Counted from the stretch's first letter, positions 14,480 to 23,305 are shown. The stretch is 56,032 nt of DNA from Candidatus Eisenbacteria bacterium (GCA_016867715.1 VGIW01000011.1:1-56032), one strand, 5' to 3'. The notes: a model not told the origin generated them from the letters alone. Translations and numbers: made by a program.

Positions 14480-15424
14480 TTGTTCTCCTCTTGGATCGAA
14501 AGCTATGTGACCGATCGGATTACGATCGTCGTGATTCCGAAAGCGAGCGGGAACGTCCGGTCATACCGGATCCCCGTCGGCGCGGTCTACGGAGCGCTCC
14601 TCTCGGTTCTTCTCGGCGTCTTCGTCACCGGGAACGCGGTTCTCCGGACGGCGGAGCTCGCGCGCACGCGCGCGGAGTCCGCGCGGCTGGCCGCGGAGAA
14701 CGGAAACCTGAACGAGCGCGTTGAGGAGATGCGCGAGACGCTTTCCGGCCTCTCGGTCGAGCTCGCCCAGCTTTCCTCCTTTGAAGAGCGGATCCGCGCG
14801 GTAGCCGACCTCGATCCGATCGACGACGACGTGCGGATGGTCGGCGTCGGCGGTCCGGCGATCGGCTCGGAGCGTAACCTGCTCGGCTTCGAGGGGGAGA
14901 CCCCGGAGGAGCTCCTCGCTCGAGGCCCGCGAACCGACGCGGAGACGCTCTCCCGCCAGACGCGGCTCCTCCGCGAGAGCTTCACCGAAGTTCTCGACGC
15001 CCTCTCGGCCCGCCGCGACGAGATCGCGCGGATCCCCTCGATTCTTCCGGTCGACAACGGCACTCTCACCGCCGGCTTCGGGTTTCGAGCCGATCCGTTC
15101 ACCGGCCGCCGGACGATGCACTTCGGCCTCGATCTCTCCACGCGGCGCGGCGAGCCGATCGTGGCGACGGCGGACGGAACGGTCCGCTTCACCGGAACGA
15201 GCGGGGATCTCGGGCTCATCGTGGAGATCGATCACGGAAACGGCATCCTGACCCGCTACGGCCACAACAGCCGGGTCTTCGTCGGGAAGGGGCAGGAGGT
15301 CGTGCGAGGGCAGGTCATCGCCGCCGTGGGATCCTCGGGCCGCTCGACGAACCCGCACGTGCACTACGAGGTCCGCTTGAACGACCGCTGCGTGAACCCG
15401 TTTCGCTACGTCATCTCGTCCTGA
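14480..15424 (+). CDS. M23-family (LytM) peptidoglycan endopeptidase
   Basis: A 314-residue membrane-anchored peptidase. One transmembrane segment lies at ~31-52, then a coiled coil at ~57-110, and the M23 domain at ~195-312. The zinc ligands are visible as H214 and D218 (HFGLD) and H295 in HVH (293-295). These enzymes cut peptide cross-links or act as EnvC/NlpD-like amidase activators; with intact ligands it is probably catalytic. The start is TTG at 14480, with a weak AAGGGA site. The gene precedes an N-acetylmuramoyl-L-alanine amidase gene, so the pair probably serves cell-wall turnover or division. Confidence 0.88.
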   Translation: MFSSWIESYVTDRITIVVIPKASGNVRSYRIPVGAVYGALLSVLLGVFVTGNAVLRTAELARTRAESARLAAENGNLNERVEEMRETLSGLSVELAQLSSFEERIRAVADLDPIDDDVRMVGVGGPAIGSERNLLGFEGETPEELLARGPRTDAETLSRQTRLLRESFTEVLDALSARRDEIARIPSILPVDNGTLTAGFGFRADPFTGRRTMHFGLDLSTRRGEPIVATADGTVRFTGTSGDLGLIVEIDHGNGILTRYGHNSRVFVGKGQEVVRGQVIAAVGSSGRSTNPHVHYEVRLNDRCVNPFRYVISS

Positions 15425-15459
15425 TCCTTTCGTTGAAAGATAAACGTTCCGCTGCTTTG

Positions 15460-15488
15460 TTGACACCCCTCTCCTCCTTTGGCACAAT
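15460..15488 (+). promoter_or_regulatory. Sigma-70 type promoter for the amidase-holA-holB-ybbR-tsaD operon
   Basis: TTGACA (15460-15465), a 17-bp spacer and CACAAT (15483-15488). It lies about 68 bases before the amidase ATG at 15556. Downstream genes follow with gaps of about 10 bp or less, so this may drive the whole set. Confidence 0.75.
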
Positions 15489-15555
15489 CCGCGCGTGAGG
15501 AGGAACGCCGCGTGACGCTCGCTTCTTCGCATTGTGCGCGCGGGGAGGGCTTCGA

Positions 15556-16818
15556 ATGAACTTTCGGTTCCTGTCGATCGTCCTCTTGTCGGCGATTCTC
15601 GCGCCCGCCGCCGCGCCGGCCCCGGTCGTCACCAACGTCCGCTTCTGGACCGCACCCGATCACACCCGCGTCGTCGTGGATCTCAGCGCCGCCGCGTCCT
15701 TCACCCACCGGGCTCTCGGCGACCCCCACCGAATCGTGGTGGACATCCGGCAGACATCCTTCCGTGGAAAGACCCGGAAGATCAGCGTCGACGACGGGCT
15801 CGTCCGCGCGATCCGCCTGAACGCCCTTCGGAGCGGCACGGCCCAGATCGTTCTCGACCTCGAGAAGAGCGCGCGCTATCAGGCCTTCTCGCTCGCCCCG
15901 GTCGCGGATAAGCCGCACCGGGTCGTGATCGACGTCTATCGAGAGAAGGCGCTCGACCGGGCGCCTCCCCCCGCGCCGGCCGACGGTTCGGTTCGGCGCA
16001 TCGTGATCGACCCGGGGCACGGAGGGGACGATCCGGGGGCGAAGGGATTCCGCGGTCTCGTCGAGAAGGAGATCACCCTCGACCTCGCCCGCCGTCTCGC
16101 CCGGCGCATCAACGCGCTTCCCGGGTACGAGGCGATCCTTACGCGGACCGGAGACTACTTCGTGCGTCTCGGAGACCGGCGCAAGTTCGCGCGCACGAAG
16201 AAAGGGGATGTCTTCATCAGCCTGCACGCGAACGCCGCTCGGAACAAGAGCGCGAACGGCTTCGAGATCTACTTCCTCTCGCTCTCCGGGGCGACCGACC
16301 AGATGGCGCGCGAGCTCGCGGACAAAGAGAATGCGGCCGACCTCATCGGGGGCGTCCCCCGAGAAGCGGAAGAAGAAGTGCTCTCCATTCTTTACGACTA
16401 TCTTCAGGAAGAGGGGATGAAGAGGAGCGAGGCGCTCGCCGAGGAGATCTGGAACGCGTTCCGAAACGGTCGCGAGATGGAGCTCCGCAACGTGAAGCAG
16501 GCCGGTTTCGCCGTCCTTAAATCGCTCGAGATCCCCGCGGTTCTCGTCGAGGTCGGCTTCGTCTCGAACCGGTCGGACGCGGCGCTCCTCGTGAAGGACG
16601 ACTTCCGAGACCGCGTCGCGGAGAGGATCGCCGCCGGGGTTGAGCGCTATTTCCGGCGCGCCGACTCCGCGCCCGAGGTCTACCATGTCGTGCAGAAGGG
16701 GGAGACCGTGTGGAGCATCGCCCGCCTCTACCGGGTGGAAGTTCAAGCTCTCCTCGCGGGAAACAACCTCGGATCCGAAGTCGTGCTCATCGAAGGCCAG
16801 CGCCTTCGGATCCCTTGA
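15556..16818 (+). CDS. N-acetylmuramoyl-L-alanine amidase (AMIN, Amidase_3, LysM)
   Basis: A 420-residue exported amidase. Signal peptide ~1-21; AMIN domain ~24-127; Amidase_3 domain ~148-366 with zinc ligands H155 (DPGHGG), E170 and H224 (LHAN) and catalytic E332 (VEVGF); LysM domain ~376-419. It removes the stem peptide from muramic acid, as AmiC does during division. The helical insertion at ~245-310 is the position of the autoinhibitory segment in AmiB/AmiC, so activation by an EnvC/NlpD-like partner is plausible, possibly the M23 protein encoded next door. The ATG at 15556 follows GGGGAGGG. Confidence 0.92.
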   Translation: MNFRFLSIVLLSAILAPAAAPAPVVTNVRFWTAPDHTRVVVDLSAAASFTHRALGDPHRIVVDIRQTSFRGKTRKISVDDGLVRAIRLNALRSGTAQIVLDLEKSARYQAFSLAPVADKPHRVVIDVYREKALDRAPPPAPADGSVRRIVIDPGHGGDDPGAKGFRGLVEKEITLDLARRLARRINALPGYEAILTRTGDYFVRLGDRRKFARTKKGDVFISLHANAARNKSANGFEIYFLSLSGATDQMARELADKENAADLIGGVPREAEEEVLSILYDYLQEEGMKRSEALAEEIWNAFRNGREMELRNVKQAGFAVLKSLEIPAVLVEVGFVSNRSDAALLVKDDFRDRVAERIAAGVERYFRRADSAPEVYHVVQKGETVWSIARLYRVEVQALLAGNNLGSEVVLIEGQRLRIP

Positions 16819-16828
16819 TGGGGCATCC

Positions 16829-17902
16829 GTGGATCTGCAAACGTTCGTGAAGAGGCTGGAAGGCGGCCGCTGGGAGCCGGCCGCGGCGCTCGTCTACGGC
16901 GAGGAGACTCTCGGCGCGGAGGAGGCGGCCTCCGCGATCCTCTCCGCCCTCGAGAAGCGCGGCGCGACCCGGATCGTTTTAGGCCCGAAGGAAACCGACG
17001 CGGCGGCCCTCGGCGACGCGCTCTCCCAGATGTCCCTCTTCGCGGACCGGCGGGTCGTTCTGCTCGAGGGGGTGCCGCCCCGGGCGGAAGGGCTTTCCGA
17101 CCTTCTCGAGCGCGCGGCGCGGGAGCCGGATCTCTTTCTCCTCGTACGCCACTCCGGCGACGTGGACAAACGGCTTCGCTGGTACAAGAAGATGAGCGCC
17201 GAGGGGGCGGTCTTCCGGTTCGAGGCGGTGAAGGAGCGGGAGATGCCGGACCGAATCCGCGCGCGCGCCCGGCTTCTCGGGCTCGACCTCCCGATCGAGG
17301 GGGCGCAGGCGATCGCGAGCCGCGTCGGCACCGACCTTCTCACGGCGCGGAACGAGCTGGAGAAGCTTCGTCTCTACGCGAGCCCGCGGAAGAAGATCAC
17401 GCAGGCGGACGTGGAGGCGGTCGTCGGACGTTCGCGGGACACGCTTCTCTACGAGATCACCGAGGGGATCTCGGGCAGGGATCGGGAGCGATCGCTGGCG
17501 GATCTTCAAGACCTCCTCCGCCAGGGAATCTCCGCCGGAGCGATCCTCTCGCTCCTGGCCCGCGAGGTTCGGTACCTTCTCCAAGCGAGGATCGCGCTCC
17601 GCGAAGACGCCGCGATCCGGAAGGCTCTCGGGAGCTACGCAGCGTTCACCGGGTTCTTCCGCTCCCGGTTTGCGGACGAGCGGAAGGATCGGTTCGGGAA
17701 GGGGAGAGGAAACCTATTCCGCCAGCACCCGTACGTCGTGTTCCTCCGCCTCGGGCAGGCGGCGCGCTTCGGCGAGGAGGAGCTGATGAGCCTTCTCGCG
17801 GCGTTCTCGCGCGCCGATCGGGCGGTGAAGAGCGGCGCCGGCTCTCCGGAGACGGTCCTCTTCGCGACGGTGGCCGCCGCCTCCGCCGGAGGGAATGCTT
17901 GA
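16829..17902 (+). CDS. holA: DNA polymerase III delta subunit
   Basis: A 357-residue clamp-loader subunit. The N-terminal part has the HolA Rossmann-like fold with SQMSLFADRRVVLLEG near residues 67-82, and the later segments RVGTDLLTARNELEKL and the SR-Dx2-LYEIT region fit the AAA+ lid and collar. Delta opens the sliding clamp within the clamp loader. No ATG is available in frame; GTG at 16829 lies 10 bp after the amidase stop. The stop overlaps the first base of the next gene (TGATG), which encodes the delta-prime-like subunit. Confidence 0.9.
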   Translation: MDLQTFVKRLEGGRWEPAAALVYGEETLGAEEAASAILSALEKRGATRIVLGPKETDAAALGDALSQMSLFADRRVVLLEGVPPRAEGLSDLLERAAREPDLFLLVRHSGDVDKRLRWYKKMSAEGAVFRFEAVKEREMPDRIRARARLLGLDLPIEGAQAIASRVGTDLLTARNELEKLRLYASPRKKITQADVEAVVGRSRDTLLYEITEGISGRDRERSLADLQDLLRQGISAGAILSLLAREVRYLLQARIALREDAAIRKALGSYAAFTGFFRSRFADERKDRFGKGRGNLFRQHPYVVFLRLGQAARFGEEELMSLLAAFSRADRAVKSGAGSPETVLFATVAAASAGGNA

Positions 17903-19203
17903 TGAGCGAAGCGATGGGAGCGATGAAGGCCGCGGTTCTCGACCGCCTCCGGAGCGGGACGCTCGCGCACGCGGTTCTTCTCGACGGACCTCGCGGCGCG
18001 GGAAAGGCGGAGGCGGCTCTCTGGATTGGGAAGGCGGCCGTTTGCGAGGGGAAGAAACCTCCGTGCGGGACGTGCGAGGCGTGCCGGTCGTTCGAGGGCC
18101 TGTCGGATCTCGACCTTCTCGTTCTCCGCCCGATCGATCGTCCGGTTTGGGTCGAGAGGGAGAGGGCGGAGCGGTACTTTCCGGGAGGAGTCCGCGAGGC
18201 GCTCGAGAGGATCGAGGAAGAGGGGTTTCTCCACGCGCCGATTCCGGATCCGGTGAGCCGCCCGCTCCTTCCGCTTCGCCTCGATCCGAGCTCGTTTCTC
18301 CGGAGGACGAGAGGGAGCCCACGTCTCGACCGGAGCGCGTTCGAGGCGCGCCTCGATGCCTCCTCGCTTGGGGATGCCGAGAAGGCTTTCGTGCGCGAGA
18401 CGGCCCGCCCGGGGCTCTCGCTCGAGTGGTACATCTCCACGATAGGGATCGGTCTCATGACCGGCGCGGGCGAGGGAGGCGGCCTCGGCGGTCGATCGGG
18501 AGTTCTCCCGTTCCTCGGCCGCCGGCCTGCGGCGCGAAGCAGAAAGGTAGTCGTGATCGAGGAAGCGGACCGGACGACCGAGGAGGCGGAGAACGCTCTC
18601 CTCAAGACGCTCGAGGAGCCCCCGCCGGGATCACTCCTTCTGCTCACGACGTCCCGGCGCGAGGCGCTTCTCGACACGATCCGGTCCCGGTGCGAGCGGA
18701 TCCGCGTCCCGCTCCCACCCCCGGAGGAGACGAAGAGGGCGGCCGCGCGTTTCTTCCACGCGATCGATCCCGAGGAGTGGGAGGCGCTTCTTCTTCTCGG
18801 CGAGGGGGTCCCGCGACAAGCGGCGGAGATCAACCTCGAGCTCTTTCGCGCGGAGAGGAAGAAAGCGGAAGACCTTCTCCTCCGGGCGGCCGCCTCGCCT
18901 GTTGCGGAGTATGCGCTCGCACTCGAGACGTGGGCCGAGGAGGTGGAGGGTGAGAACGCCCCCGAGACGCTGGCTGCCGACCGTCTCTCGCTCTTCCTTC
19001 TCCTCGCGCGGGAGAGGGCCGCAGGAGCATCGGAGGAAGGTCCCGCGGGGGATGCGTCCTTTGCCGCGGCCGAGCGGATCTTCGCCTTCGCGCACGGCGC
19101 GCTCTCCGGCGCTCGCCCGGGCGCGAACATGCGTCTCCTTCTCGAGGAGTTCGGCGTCGAGCTCCGGCGCTCGCTTCGCGCGGCGGCGGGGGGGAGAGGA
19201 TGA
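17902..19203 (+). CDS. holB: DNA polymerase III delta-prime-like subunit with a large insertion
   Basis: A 433-residue AAA+ clamp-loader protein. A P-loop-like GPRGAGK lies at 29-35, a zinc module at C48, C55, C58 and C61, a Walker B-like VVVIEEADR at 216-224, ENALLKTLEEPP after it, and the SRC-type segment IRSRCERI near 262. Between the zinc module and Walker B lie about 135 residues (78-212) where family members usually have some 35-45, so about 90-100 residues are extra. Start ATG 17902 follows GGAGGG. Position next to holA supports the call over DnaX or other AAA+ proteins. Confidence 0.85.
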   Translation: MSEAMGAMKAAVLDRLRSGTLAHAVLLDGPRGAGKAEAALWIGKAAVCEGKKPPCGTCEACRSFEGLSDLDLLVLRPIDRPVWVERERAERYFPGGVREALERIEEEGFLHAPIPDPVSRPLLPLRLDPSSFLRRTRGSPRLDRSAFEARLDASSLGDAEKAFVRETARPGLSLEWYISTIGIGLMTGAGEGGGLGGRSGVLPFLGRRPAARSRKVVVIEEADRTTEEAENALLKTLEEPPPGSLLLLTTSRREALLDTIRSRCERIRVPLPPPEETKRAAARFFHAIDPEEWEALLLLGEGVPRQAAEINLELFRAERKKAEDLLLRAAASPVAEYALALETWAEEVEGENAPETLAADRLSLFLLLARERAAGASEEGPAGDASFAAAERIFAFAHGALSGARPGANMRLLLEEFGVELRRSLRAAAGGRG

Positions 19204-20216
19204 GGCACGTCACGGGCAATCTCGGGATCCTCGCGGCCGCCTTCCTGGTCACGATCTTCGTCTGCTTCAACGCGGAGACGGAGCGCGTGGTCGAGGTCGC
19301 GTGCGAGGTCCCGGTGAGCTACGTCAACGTGCCGGACTCGCTGGTCCTCGTGGGGAGCCCGCCGGAGAAGCTTGAAGTGCGAGCGGTTTTCAACCGAAAG
19401 TTCTGGCAGACCGAGCCGGACTATCTCTCGGCGGAGGTCGATCTCTCCCATATGCGAAGAGGAACGCAGCGCGTCTCGGCCACCGCGGAAGCCGTCCGGG
19501 TTCCGCCGAACCGGAAGGCACGCGTTCTCGAGGTCCTCGCCCCCGATCCGATCCTCCTCACGTTCGAACCGAAGGTGAGCAAGAGGGTCCCGGTCGTTCC
19601 GCTCGCGGAGGGGGCGCCCGCCGATGGATACGCGCTCTTCGGCGCGCCGACCGCGGAACCGGCGCGCGCCGTTCTGACCGGCCCCGAGGGGACGATCGCC
19701 GGGATCGACGCGGTCCGAACGGTTCCGGTTTCGCTCTCCGGCGCGACGGAGGACGTGCGGCGTTTCCAGCCGATCGACCTTCGAGGCCACGCGCTCGTGG
19801 CCGGCGAGCCGTCGGAAGTCGAGGTCCTCTTCGACATCGAGAGGGTGGAGGAGCGCTCGCTCCGAAGGCGCCCGATCCGGATCACCGAAAGGGATCGGGT
19901 CGACGCGGAGCCCGAGGCGATCGATCTCGTCGTTCGGGGACCGGCGGCCGCGATCGGCATGATTCAGGAGATCCGCGTCCGTCTTCTTCTCGATGCGTCC
20001 TCGCTCCCGTATGGAGAGCATCGTTTCGTGGGAGAGGTGAGCCCGGGGAATCGGATCCACCTCTTTCAGCCCACCGTGGACATGCCAGGAAGGGGCGGCG
20101 CCGGGGAGGGGGCCGCGCCCCCCGAGCTGATGGGACAGATCCAGAATCTGCCCGAGTCGGTGGTTCTCGTGGATTTCTCCCCCAAGCACTTCACGATGCG
20201 CCGCAGGGGGAGATGA
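19200..20216 (+). CDS. YbbR-domain membrane-anchored protein
   Basis: A 338-residue protein with one N-terminal transmembrane segment (~8-24) and a series of YbbR-like beta domains outside the membrane (approximately residues 30-120, 125-210 and 215-320). The second begins with the typical VSKRVPVVP pattern. In Firmicutes, YbbR (CdaR) regulates the diadenylate cyclase CdaA, but no CdaA gene lies in this window. The ATG overlaps the holB stop (ATGA). In this position its role is unknown. Confidence 0.8.
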   Translation: MRHVTGNLGILAAAFLVTIFVCFNAETERVVEVACEVPVSYVNVPDSLVLVGSPPEKLEVRAVFNRKFWQTEPDYLSAEVDLSHMRRGTQRVSATAEAVRVPPNRKARVLEVLAPDPILLTFEPKVSKRVPVVPLAEGAPADGYALFGAPTAEPARAVLTGPEGTIAGIDAVRTVPVSLSGATEDVRRFQPIDLRGHALVAGEPSEVEVLFDIERVEERSLRRRPIRITERDRVDAEPEAIDLVVRGPAAAIGMIQEIRVRLLLDASSLPYGEHRFVGEVSPGNRIHLFQPTVDMPGRGGAGEGAAPPELMGQIQNLPESVVLVDFSPKHFTMRRRGR

Positions 20217-20217
20217 C

Positions 20218-21231
20218 TTGGCCCTCATCCTCGGAGTGGAGACCTCCTGCGACGAGACCGCCGCGGCGGTGGTTCGGGACGGGCGCCGGGTCCTCTCGAA
20301 CATCGTTCTCTCGCAAGATGTCCACCGCGTCTACGGCGGGGTCGTCCCCGAGCTCGCCTCGCGCGAGCACATCCGAACGATCGTCCCCATCCTCCGCCGC
20401 GCCCTCGCCGAGGCGAAGGTCGAGCCGCGCGATCTCGACGCGGTCGCGGTCACCGTGGGCCCCGGGCTGATCGGCGCGCTCGTCGTCGGTCTTTCCGTGG
20501 CCCGCGCGCTCGCCTGGGCGCTCCGCATCCCGCTCCTTCCGGTCCACCATCTCGAAGCGCATCTCTTCGGCCTCCGTCTCGGTTTTCCCGACGAGGCGTT
20601 CCGATTCGTGGCGCTCATCGTCTCGGGCGGGCACACCGAACTGATTCATGTGCGAAGCGAAGGGGACTACGCGCTTCTCGGGCGGACGCGCGACGACGCC
20701 GCCGGCGAGGCGTTCGACAAGGTCGCGAAGATGGCCTCGCTTCCGTATCCCGGAGGGCCGGTCATCGACCGCCTCGCGGCGCGCGGGAACCCCGATCGCC
20801 ATGCGTTCCCGCGGGCGAGGCTCGAACCGGAGACGCTCGACTTCAGCTTCAGCGGCGTGAAGACCGCGATCCGCTACGCGCTTCGGGATGACCCGTCGCT
20901 CGCCGGCGAGGAGAAGCTTCCCGACCTCCTGGCGAGCTTCCAGGAGGCGGTCGTCGAGCCGCTCGTCGAGAACGCGAGGCGCGCGCTCGAGCGGACGGGG
21001 GAGACTCGCCTCGCCGTCTGCGGCGGCGTGGCCGCCAACTCCCGCCTCCGCGCCGCGTTCGAGAAGATGGCGAGGGAGACGGGTGCCGCGCTCTTCCTCG
21101 CCCCGATCGAGTTCTGCACGGACAACGCCGCGATGGTCGCCTCTGCCGGCGAGGAGGCGTTCCGGAGGGGGACCGCGGCCGCCCCCGACCAGTCCGCCGG
21201 CGCCGACCTTCCCCTCCCGTTCAAAGATTGA
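20218..21231 (+). CDS. tsaD: tRNA N6-threonylcarbamoyladenosine synthase catalytic subunit
   Basis: A 337-residue Kae1/TsaD protein of usual length. The N-terminal LGVETSCDETAAAVV, the metal ligands H111 and H115 (HHLEAHL), SGGHTEL and the C-terminal CTDNAAM segment are all present. It transfers threonylcarbamoyl to A37 of ANN-decoding tRNAs with TsaB, TsaC and TsaE. The TTG at 20218 is preceded by GGGGAGA; the ATG at 20213 is out of frame. It is the last gene of the set beginning with the amidase. Confidence 0.95.
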   Translation: MALILGVETSCDETAAAVVRDGRRVLSNIVLSQDVHRVYGGVVPELASREHIRTIVPILRRALAEAKVEPRDLDAVAVTVGPGLIGALVVGLSVARALAWALRIPLLPVHHLEAHLFGLRLGFPDEAFRFVALIVSGGHTELIHVRSEGDYALLGRTRDDAAGEAFDKVAKMASLPYPGGPVIDRLAARGNPDRHAFPRARLEPETLDFSFSGVKTAIRYALRDDPSLAGEEKLPDLLASFQEAVVEPLVENARRALERTGETRLAVCGGVAANSRLRAAFEKMARETGAALFLAPIEFCTDNAAMVASAGEEAFRRGTAAAPDQSAGADLPLPFKD

Positions 21232-21235
21232 ACAG

Positions 21236-21254
21236 GCGGCGCAGAGTGCGCCGC
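21236..21254 (+). terminator. Hairpin after tsaD (candidate terminator)
   Basis: GCGGCGCA and TGCGCCGC around a GAG loop, four bases after the tsaD stop. There is no T run, so it may end transcription weakly or stabilise the 3' end. Confidence 0.35.
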
Positions 21255-21390
21255 GCCTTCGCATTCCGCCACTCGGCGCATGCGCGGCCCCTCTCCGCCG
21301 GGGCGTCCCGCGCGGGAATCCCTCTCCGAAACGCATGAAAGCGCGAGCGCTTCGAACCTCGGCACGGGCCTCGGAGGCCTGCCGAGGCCG

Positions 21391-21406
21391 TGGCATGCCT
21401 CTTGCC
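21391..21406 (+). promoter_or_regulatory. Candidate sigma-54 promoter upstream of the signalling cluster
   Basis: TGGCATGCCTCTTGCC matches the -24/-12 consensus (TGGCAc-N5-TTGCw): GG at 21392-21393 and GC at 21404-21405 are exactly ten bases apart. Transcription would begin near 21417, about 80 bases before the GTG start at 21500. An 11-bp inverted repeat with one bulge (21363-21374 with 21382-21392) overlaps its upstream edge. Confidence 0.5.
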
Positions 21407-21499
21407 GATTCCACGCGAGAGAAGAACGGAAAGAAGAATCGGCAAACCGCCGGCGGGGCGCTCCCGCCGAGAAACGCATCGGGCGAAAGGAACGCACGC

Positions 21500-22516
21500 G
21501 TGAAGGAGATGGAAAGGGAGAAGATCCTCGTGATCGAGGACGAGGACGCGATCCGCCGCATCATCGGACTCCATCTCAGTCGGGGCGGGTTCGAGCCGGT
21601 TCTCGCCCGCGACGGGCGGGAGGGGCTCGCTCTCGCGCGCGAGACGAAGCCGGCGCTCGTCCTCCTCGACGTGATGATGCCGGAGATGGACGGCTACACG
21701 GTGGCGCGCAAGCTTCGCGCGCAGTTCGTCACCTCGCAGATCCCGATCATCATGCTCACGGCGAAGGACAACCTCGATGACAAGCTCGCCGGGCTCGAAG
21801 TCGGGGCGAACGACTACGTGACGAAGCCGTTCGCGGCGGGAGAGCTCCTCGCGCGCATCAGCACGGTTCTTCGATGGAGCAAGGCGCAGAAATCCGCGAA
21901 CCCGCTCACCGGGCTCCCGGGGAACGTATCGATCGAGGAGCGCCTCGAGGGTCTGATCGCCTCCGGCGCTCCGTTTTCGGTCGTCTACGTCGATCTCGAC
22001 AACTTCAAGGCGTACAACGACACCTATGGCTACAACGAGGGAGACGTCGCGATCCGCGAGCTCGCCCGCATCCTGCTTCTCGCCTGCGAGGCGCATGGAG
22101 ACGGCTCCGAGTTCGTGGGGCACATCGGCGGCGACGATTTCCTTTATACCTCAAAACCAGAGCGCGCCGAGGCGATCGCGCGGCGCGTGCTCGATGAGTT
22201 CGGACGCGCTCTTGTCCGCCTCGTCCCCGAGGAGGACAGGAAGCGCGGCTATCTGGAGGTGGAAGGGCGGACCGGGGAGCGGAAGCGTTTTCCCATTCTC
22301 TCCGTGACGCTCGCGATGATCGCCAGCGACGGCCGGCGGATCTCGCACGTCGCGCAAGTGGCGGACCTCGCCTCCGAGGTCAAACGCTACGGGAAGTCGA
22401 TCGAGGGGAGCGTGCTGGTTCGCGACCGCCGCCGAGGCGAAGGGCCTCCGGAGACGGTCGTCTTGGGATCCGGTCCGCGGGAGGAGGGGAACGATGTCGA
22501 ATCGCAGGGTTCCTGA
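21500..22516 (+). CDS. Response regulator with GGDEF-like output domain (GGDDF)
   Basis: A 338-residue two-domain protein. The receiver domain (~8-125) has the acidic pocket, phospho-acceptor D57 (LLDVMMPEMDG) and K109. The C-terminal domain has ANPLTGLPGN and DLDNFKAYNDTYG as in diguanylate cyclases, but the signature is GGDDF at 210-214, with Asp in place of the catalytic Glu. It may be a weak cyclase, a GTP sensor or an inactive effector. Start GTG 21500 follows AAAGGAA; the ATG at 21509 is too close to its site. It heads a four-gene signalling cluster behind a possible sigma-54 promoter. Confidence 0.85.
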   Translation: MKEMEREKILVIEDEDAIRRIIGLHLSRGGFEPVLARDGREGLALARETKPALVLLDVMMPEMDGYTVARKLRAQFVTSQIPIIMLTAKDNLDDKLAGLEVGANDYVTKPFAAGELLARISTVLRWSKAQKSANPLTGLPGNVSIEERLEGLIASGAPFSVVYVDLDNFKAYNDTYGYNEGDVAIRELARILLLACEAHGDGSEFVGHIGGDDFLYTSKPERAEAIARRVLDEFGRALVRLVPEEDRKRGYLEVEGRTGERKRFPILSVTLAMIASDGRRISHVAQVADLASEVKRYGKSIEGSVLVRDRRRGEGPPETVVLGSGPREEGNDVESQGS

Positions 22517-22892
22517 GGACGCCCGCCCGGTCGTTCTTGTCGCCGAAGGCGAGAGCGCCCTGAGACGGGAGATCGCGGATCTCCTCGATCGGAACGGATA
22601 CGCGGTGATCGAGGCGCGAAGCGGAGAGGAGATCGTGCATCTCGCGCGGCGGGAGAGGCCGGCGCTCATCGTTCTCGACGGGATGCTCGCACTTCTCGAC
22701 GGGCACGCGGCGGCGCGGGTTCTCCGGCGTGATCCGGGGACCCGGCACATCCCGTTTCTGGCCTTCGAGGGTCCGGCCCGGCGAAGGGGGCGGGGAGGGC
22801 GGCGGCTTCGCGCCGAGGATTACCGGCGGCTTCTCCGAAAGATCCACGATATTTTGGAGTTCAACGAACGACGTCACGCGGTCCGCGCCTGA
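22494..22892 (+). CDS. Degenerate response-regulator receiver protein
   Basis: A 132-residue CheY-like fold. The acceptor Asp is kept (D62 in IVLDGML), but the N-terminal acidic pair is altered (VAEGE instead of V-D-D-E) and the conserved Lys near the end is missing, replaced by an arginine-rich loop (PARRRGRGGRRLR). It therefore may not be phosphorylated normally. The ATG at 22494 overlaps the preceding gene by 23 bp and is preceded by GGAGGGG. A role as a pseudo-receiver partner of the neighbouring regulators is inferred. Confidence 0.75.
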   Translation: MSNRRVPEDARPVVLVAEGESALRREIADLLDRNGYAVIEARSGEEIVHLARRERPALIVLDGMLALLDGHAAARVLRRDPGTRHIPFLAFEGPARRRGRGGRRLRAEDYRRLLRKIHDILEFNERRHAVRA

Positions 22893-22917
22893 CGGAAGGC
22901 GGGAGGGAGGGAGCAAC

Positions 22918-23286
22918 GTGGCGAAGAAGATCCTGGTCGTCGACGACGAGGTGTACATCCTGCACATCCTCGACTTCAGCCTCGGCGCGGAAGGATACGA
23001 GGTTCTCACCGCGGCCGACGGCGAGGAAGCGGTCCGCCTCGCGCGGACGGAGAAGCCCGATCTCATCGTTCTCGACATCATGATGCCGAAGGTGGACGGC
23101 TTCGAGGCGTGCCGCCGGCTGAAGGCGGATCCGGAAACGAGCCCGATCCCGGTGATCCTGCTCACCGCGAAGGGGCGCGAAGTGGACCGGCAGGTGGGGA
23201 TGGAGGTCGGCGCGGACGACTACATCGTGAAACCGTTCAGCCCGACTCGTCTCATCGAAAAGATCGAGAACTATTTGAACGTGTAG
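22918..23286 (+). CDS. Single-domain CheY-like response regulator
   Basis: A 122-residue stand-alone receiver. ILVVDDE at 5-11 gives the acidic pair, D53 (VLDIMMPKVDG) is the phospho-acceptor, and the Thr and Lys switch residues are in LLTAKG and VKPF. It has no output domain and so works by protein contact, probably with one of the neighbouring signalling proteins. The GTG start at 22918 is preceded by GGAGGGAG. No histidine kinase gene lies nearby, so the phosphodonor is elsewhere. Confidence 0.9.
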   Translation: MAKKILVVDDEVYILHILDFSLGAEGYEVLTAADGEEAVRLARTEKPDLIVLDIMMPKVDGFEACRRLKADPETSPIPVILLTAKGREVDRQVGMEVGADDYIVKPFSPTRLIEKIENYLNV

Positions 23287-23305
23287 GATTCCGCGAGGTG
23301 CGCCG

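Noticed and set aside
20213-20470. An ATG-started gene at the tsaD start
   Set aside because: It is out of frame with tsaD and yields a serine/arginine-rich chain; the TTG at 20218 gives the proper TsaD N-terminus.
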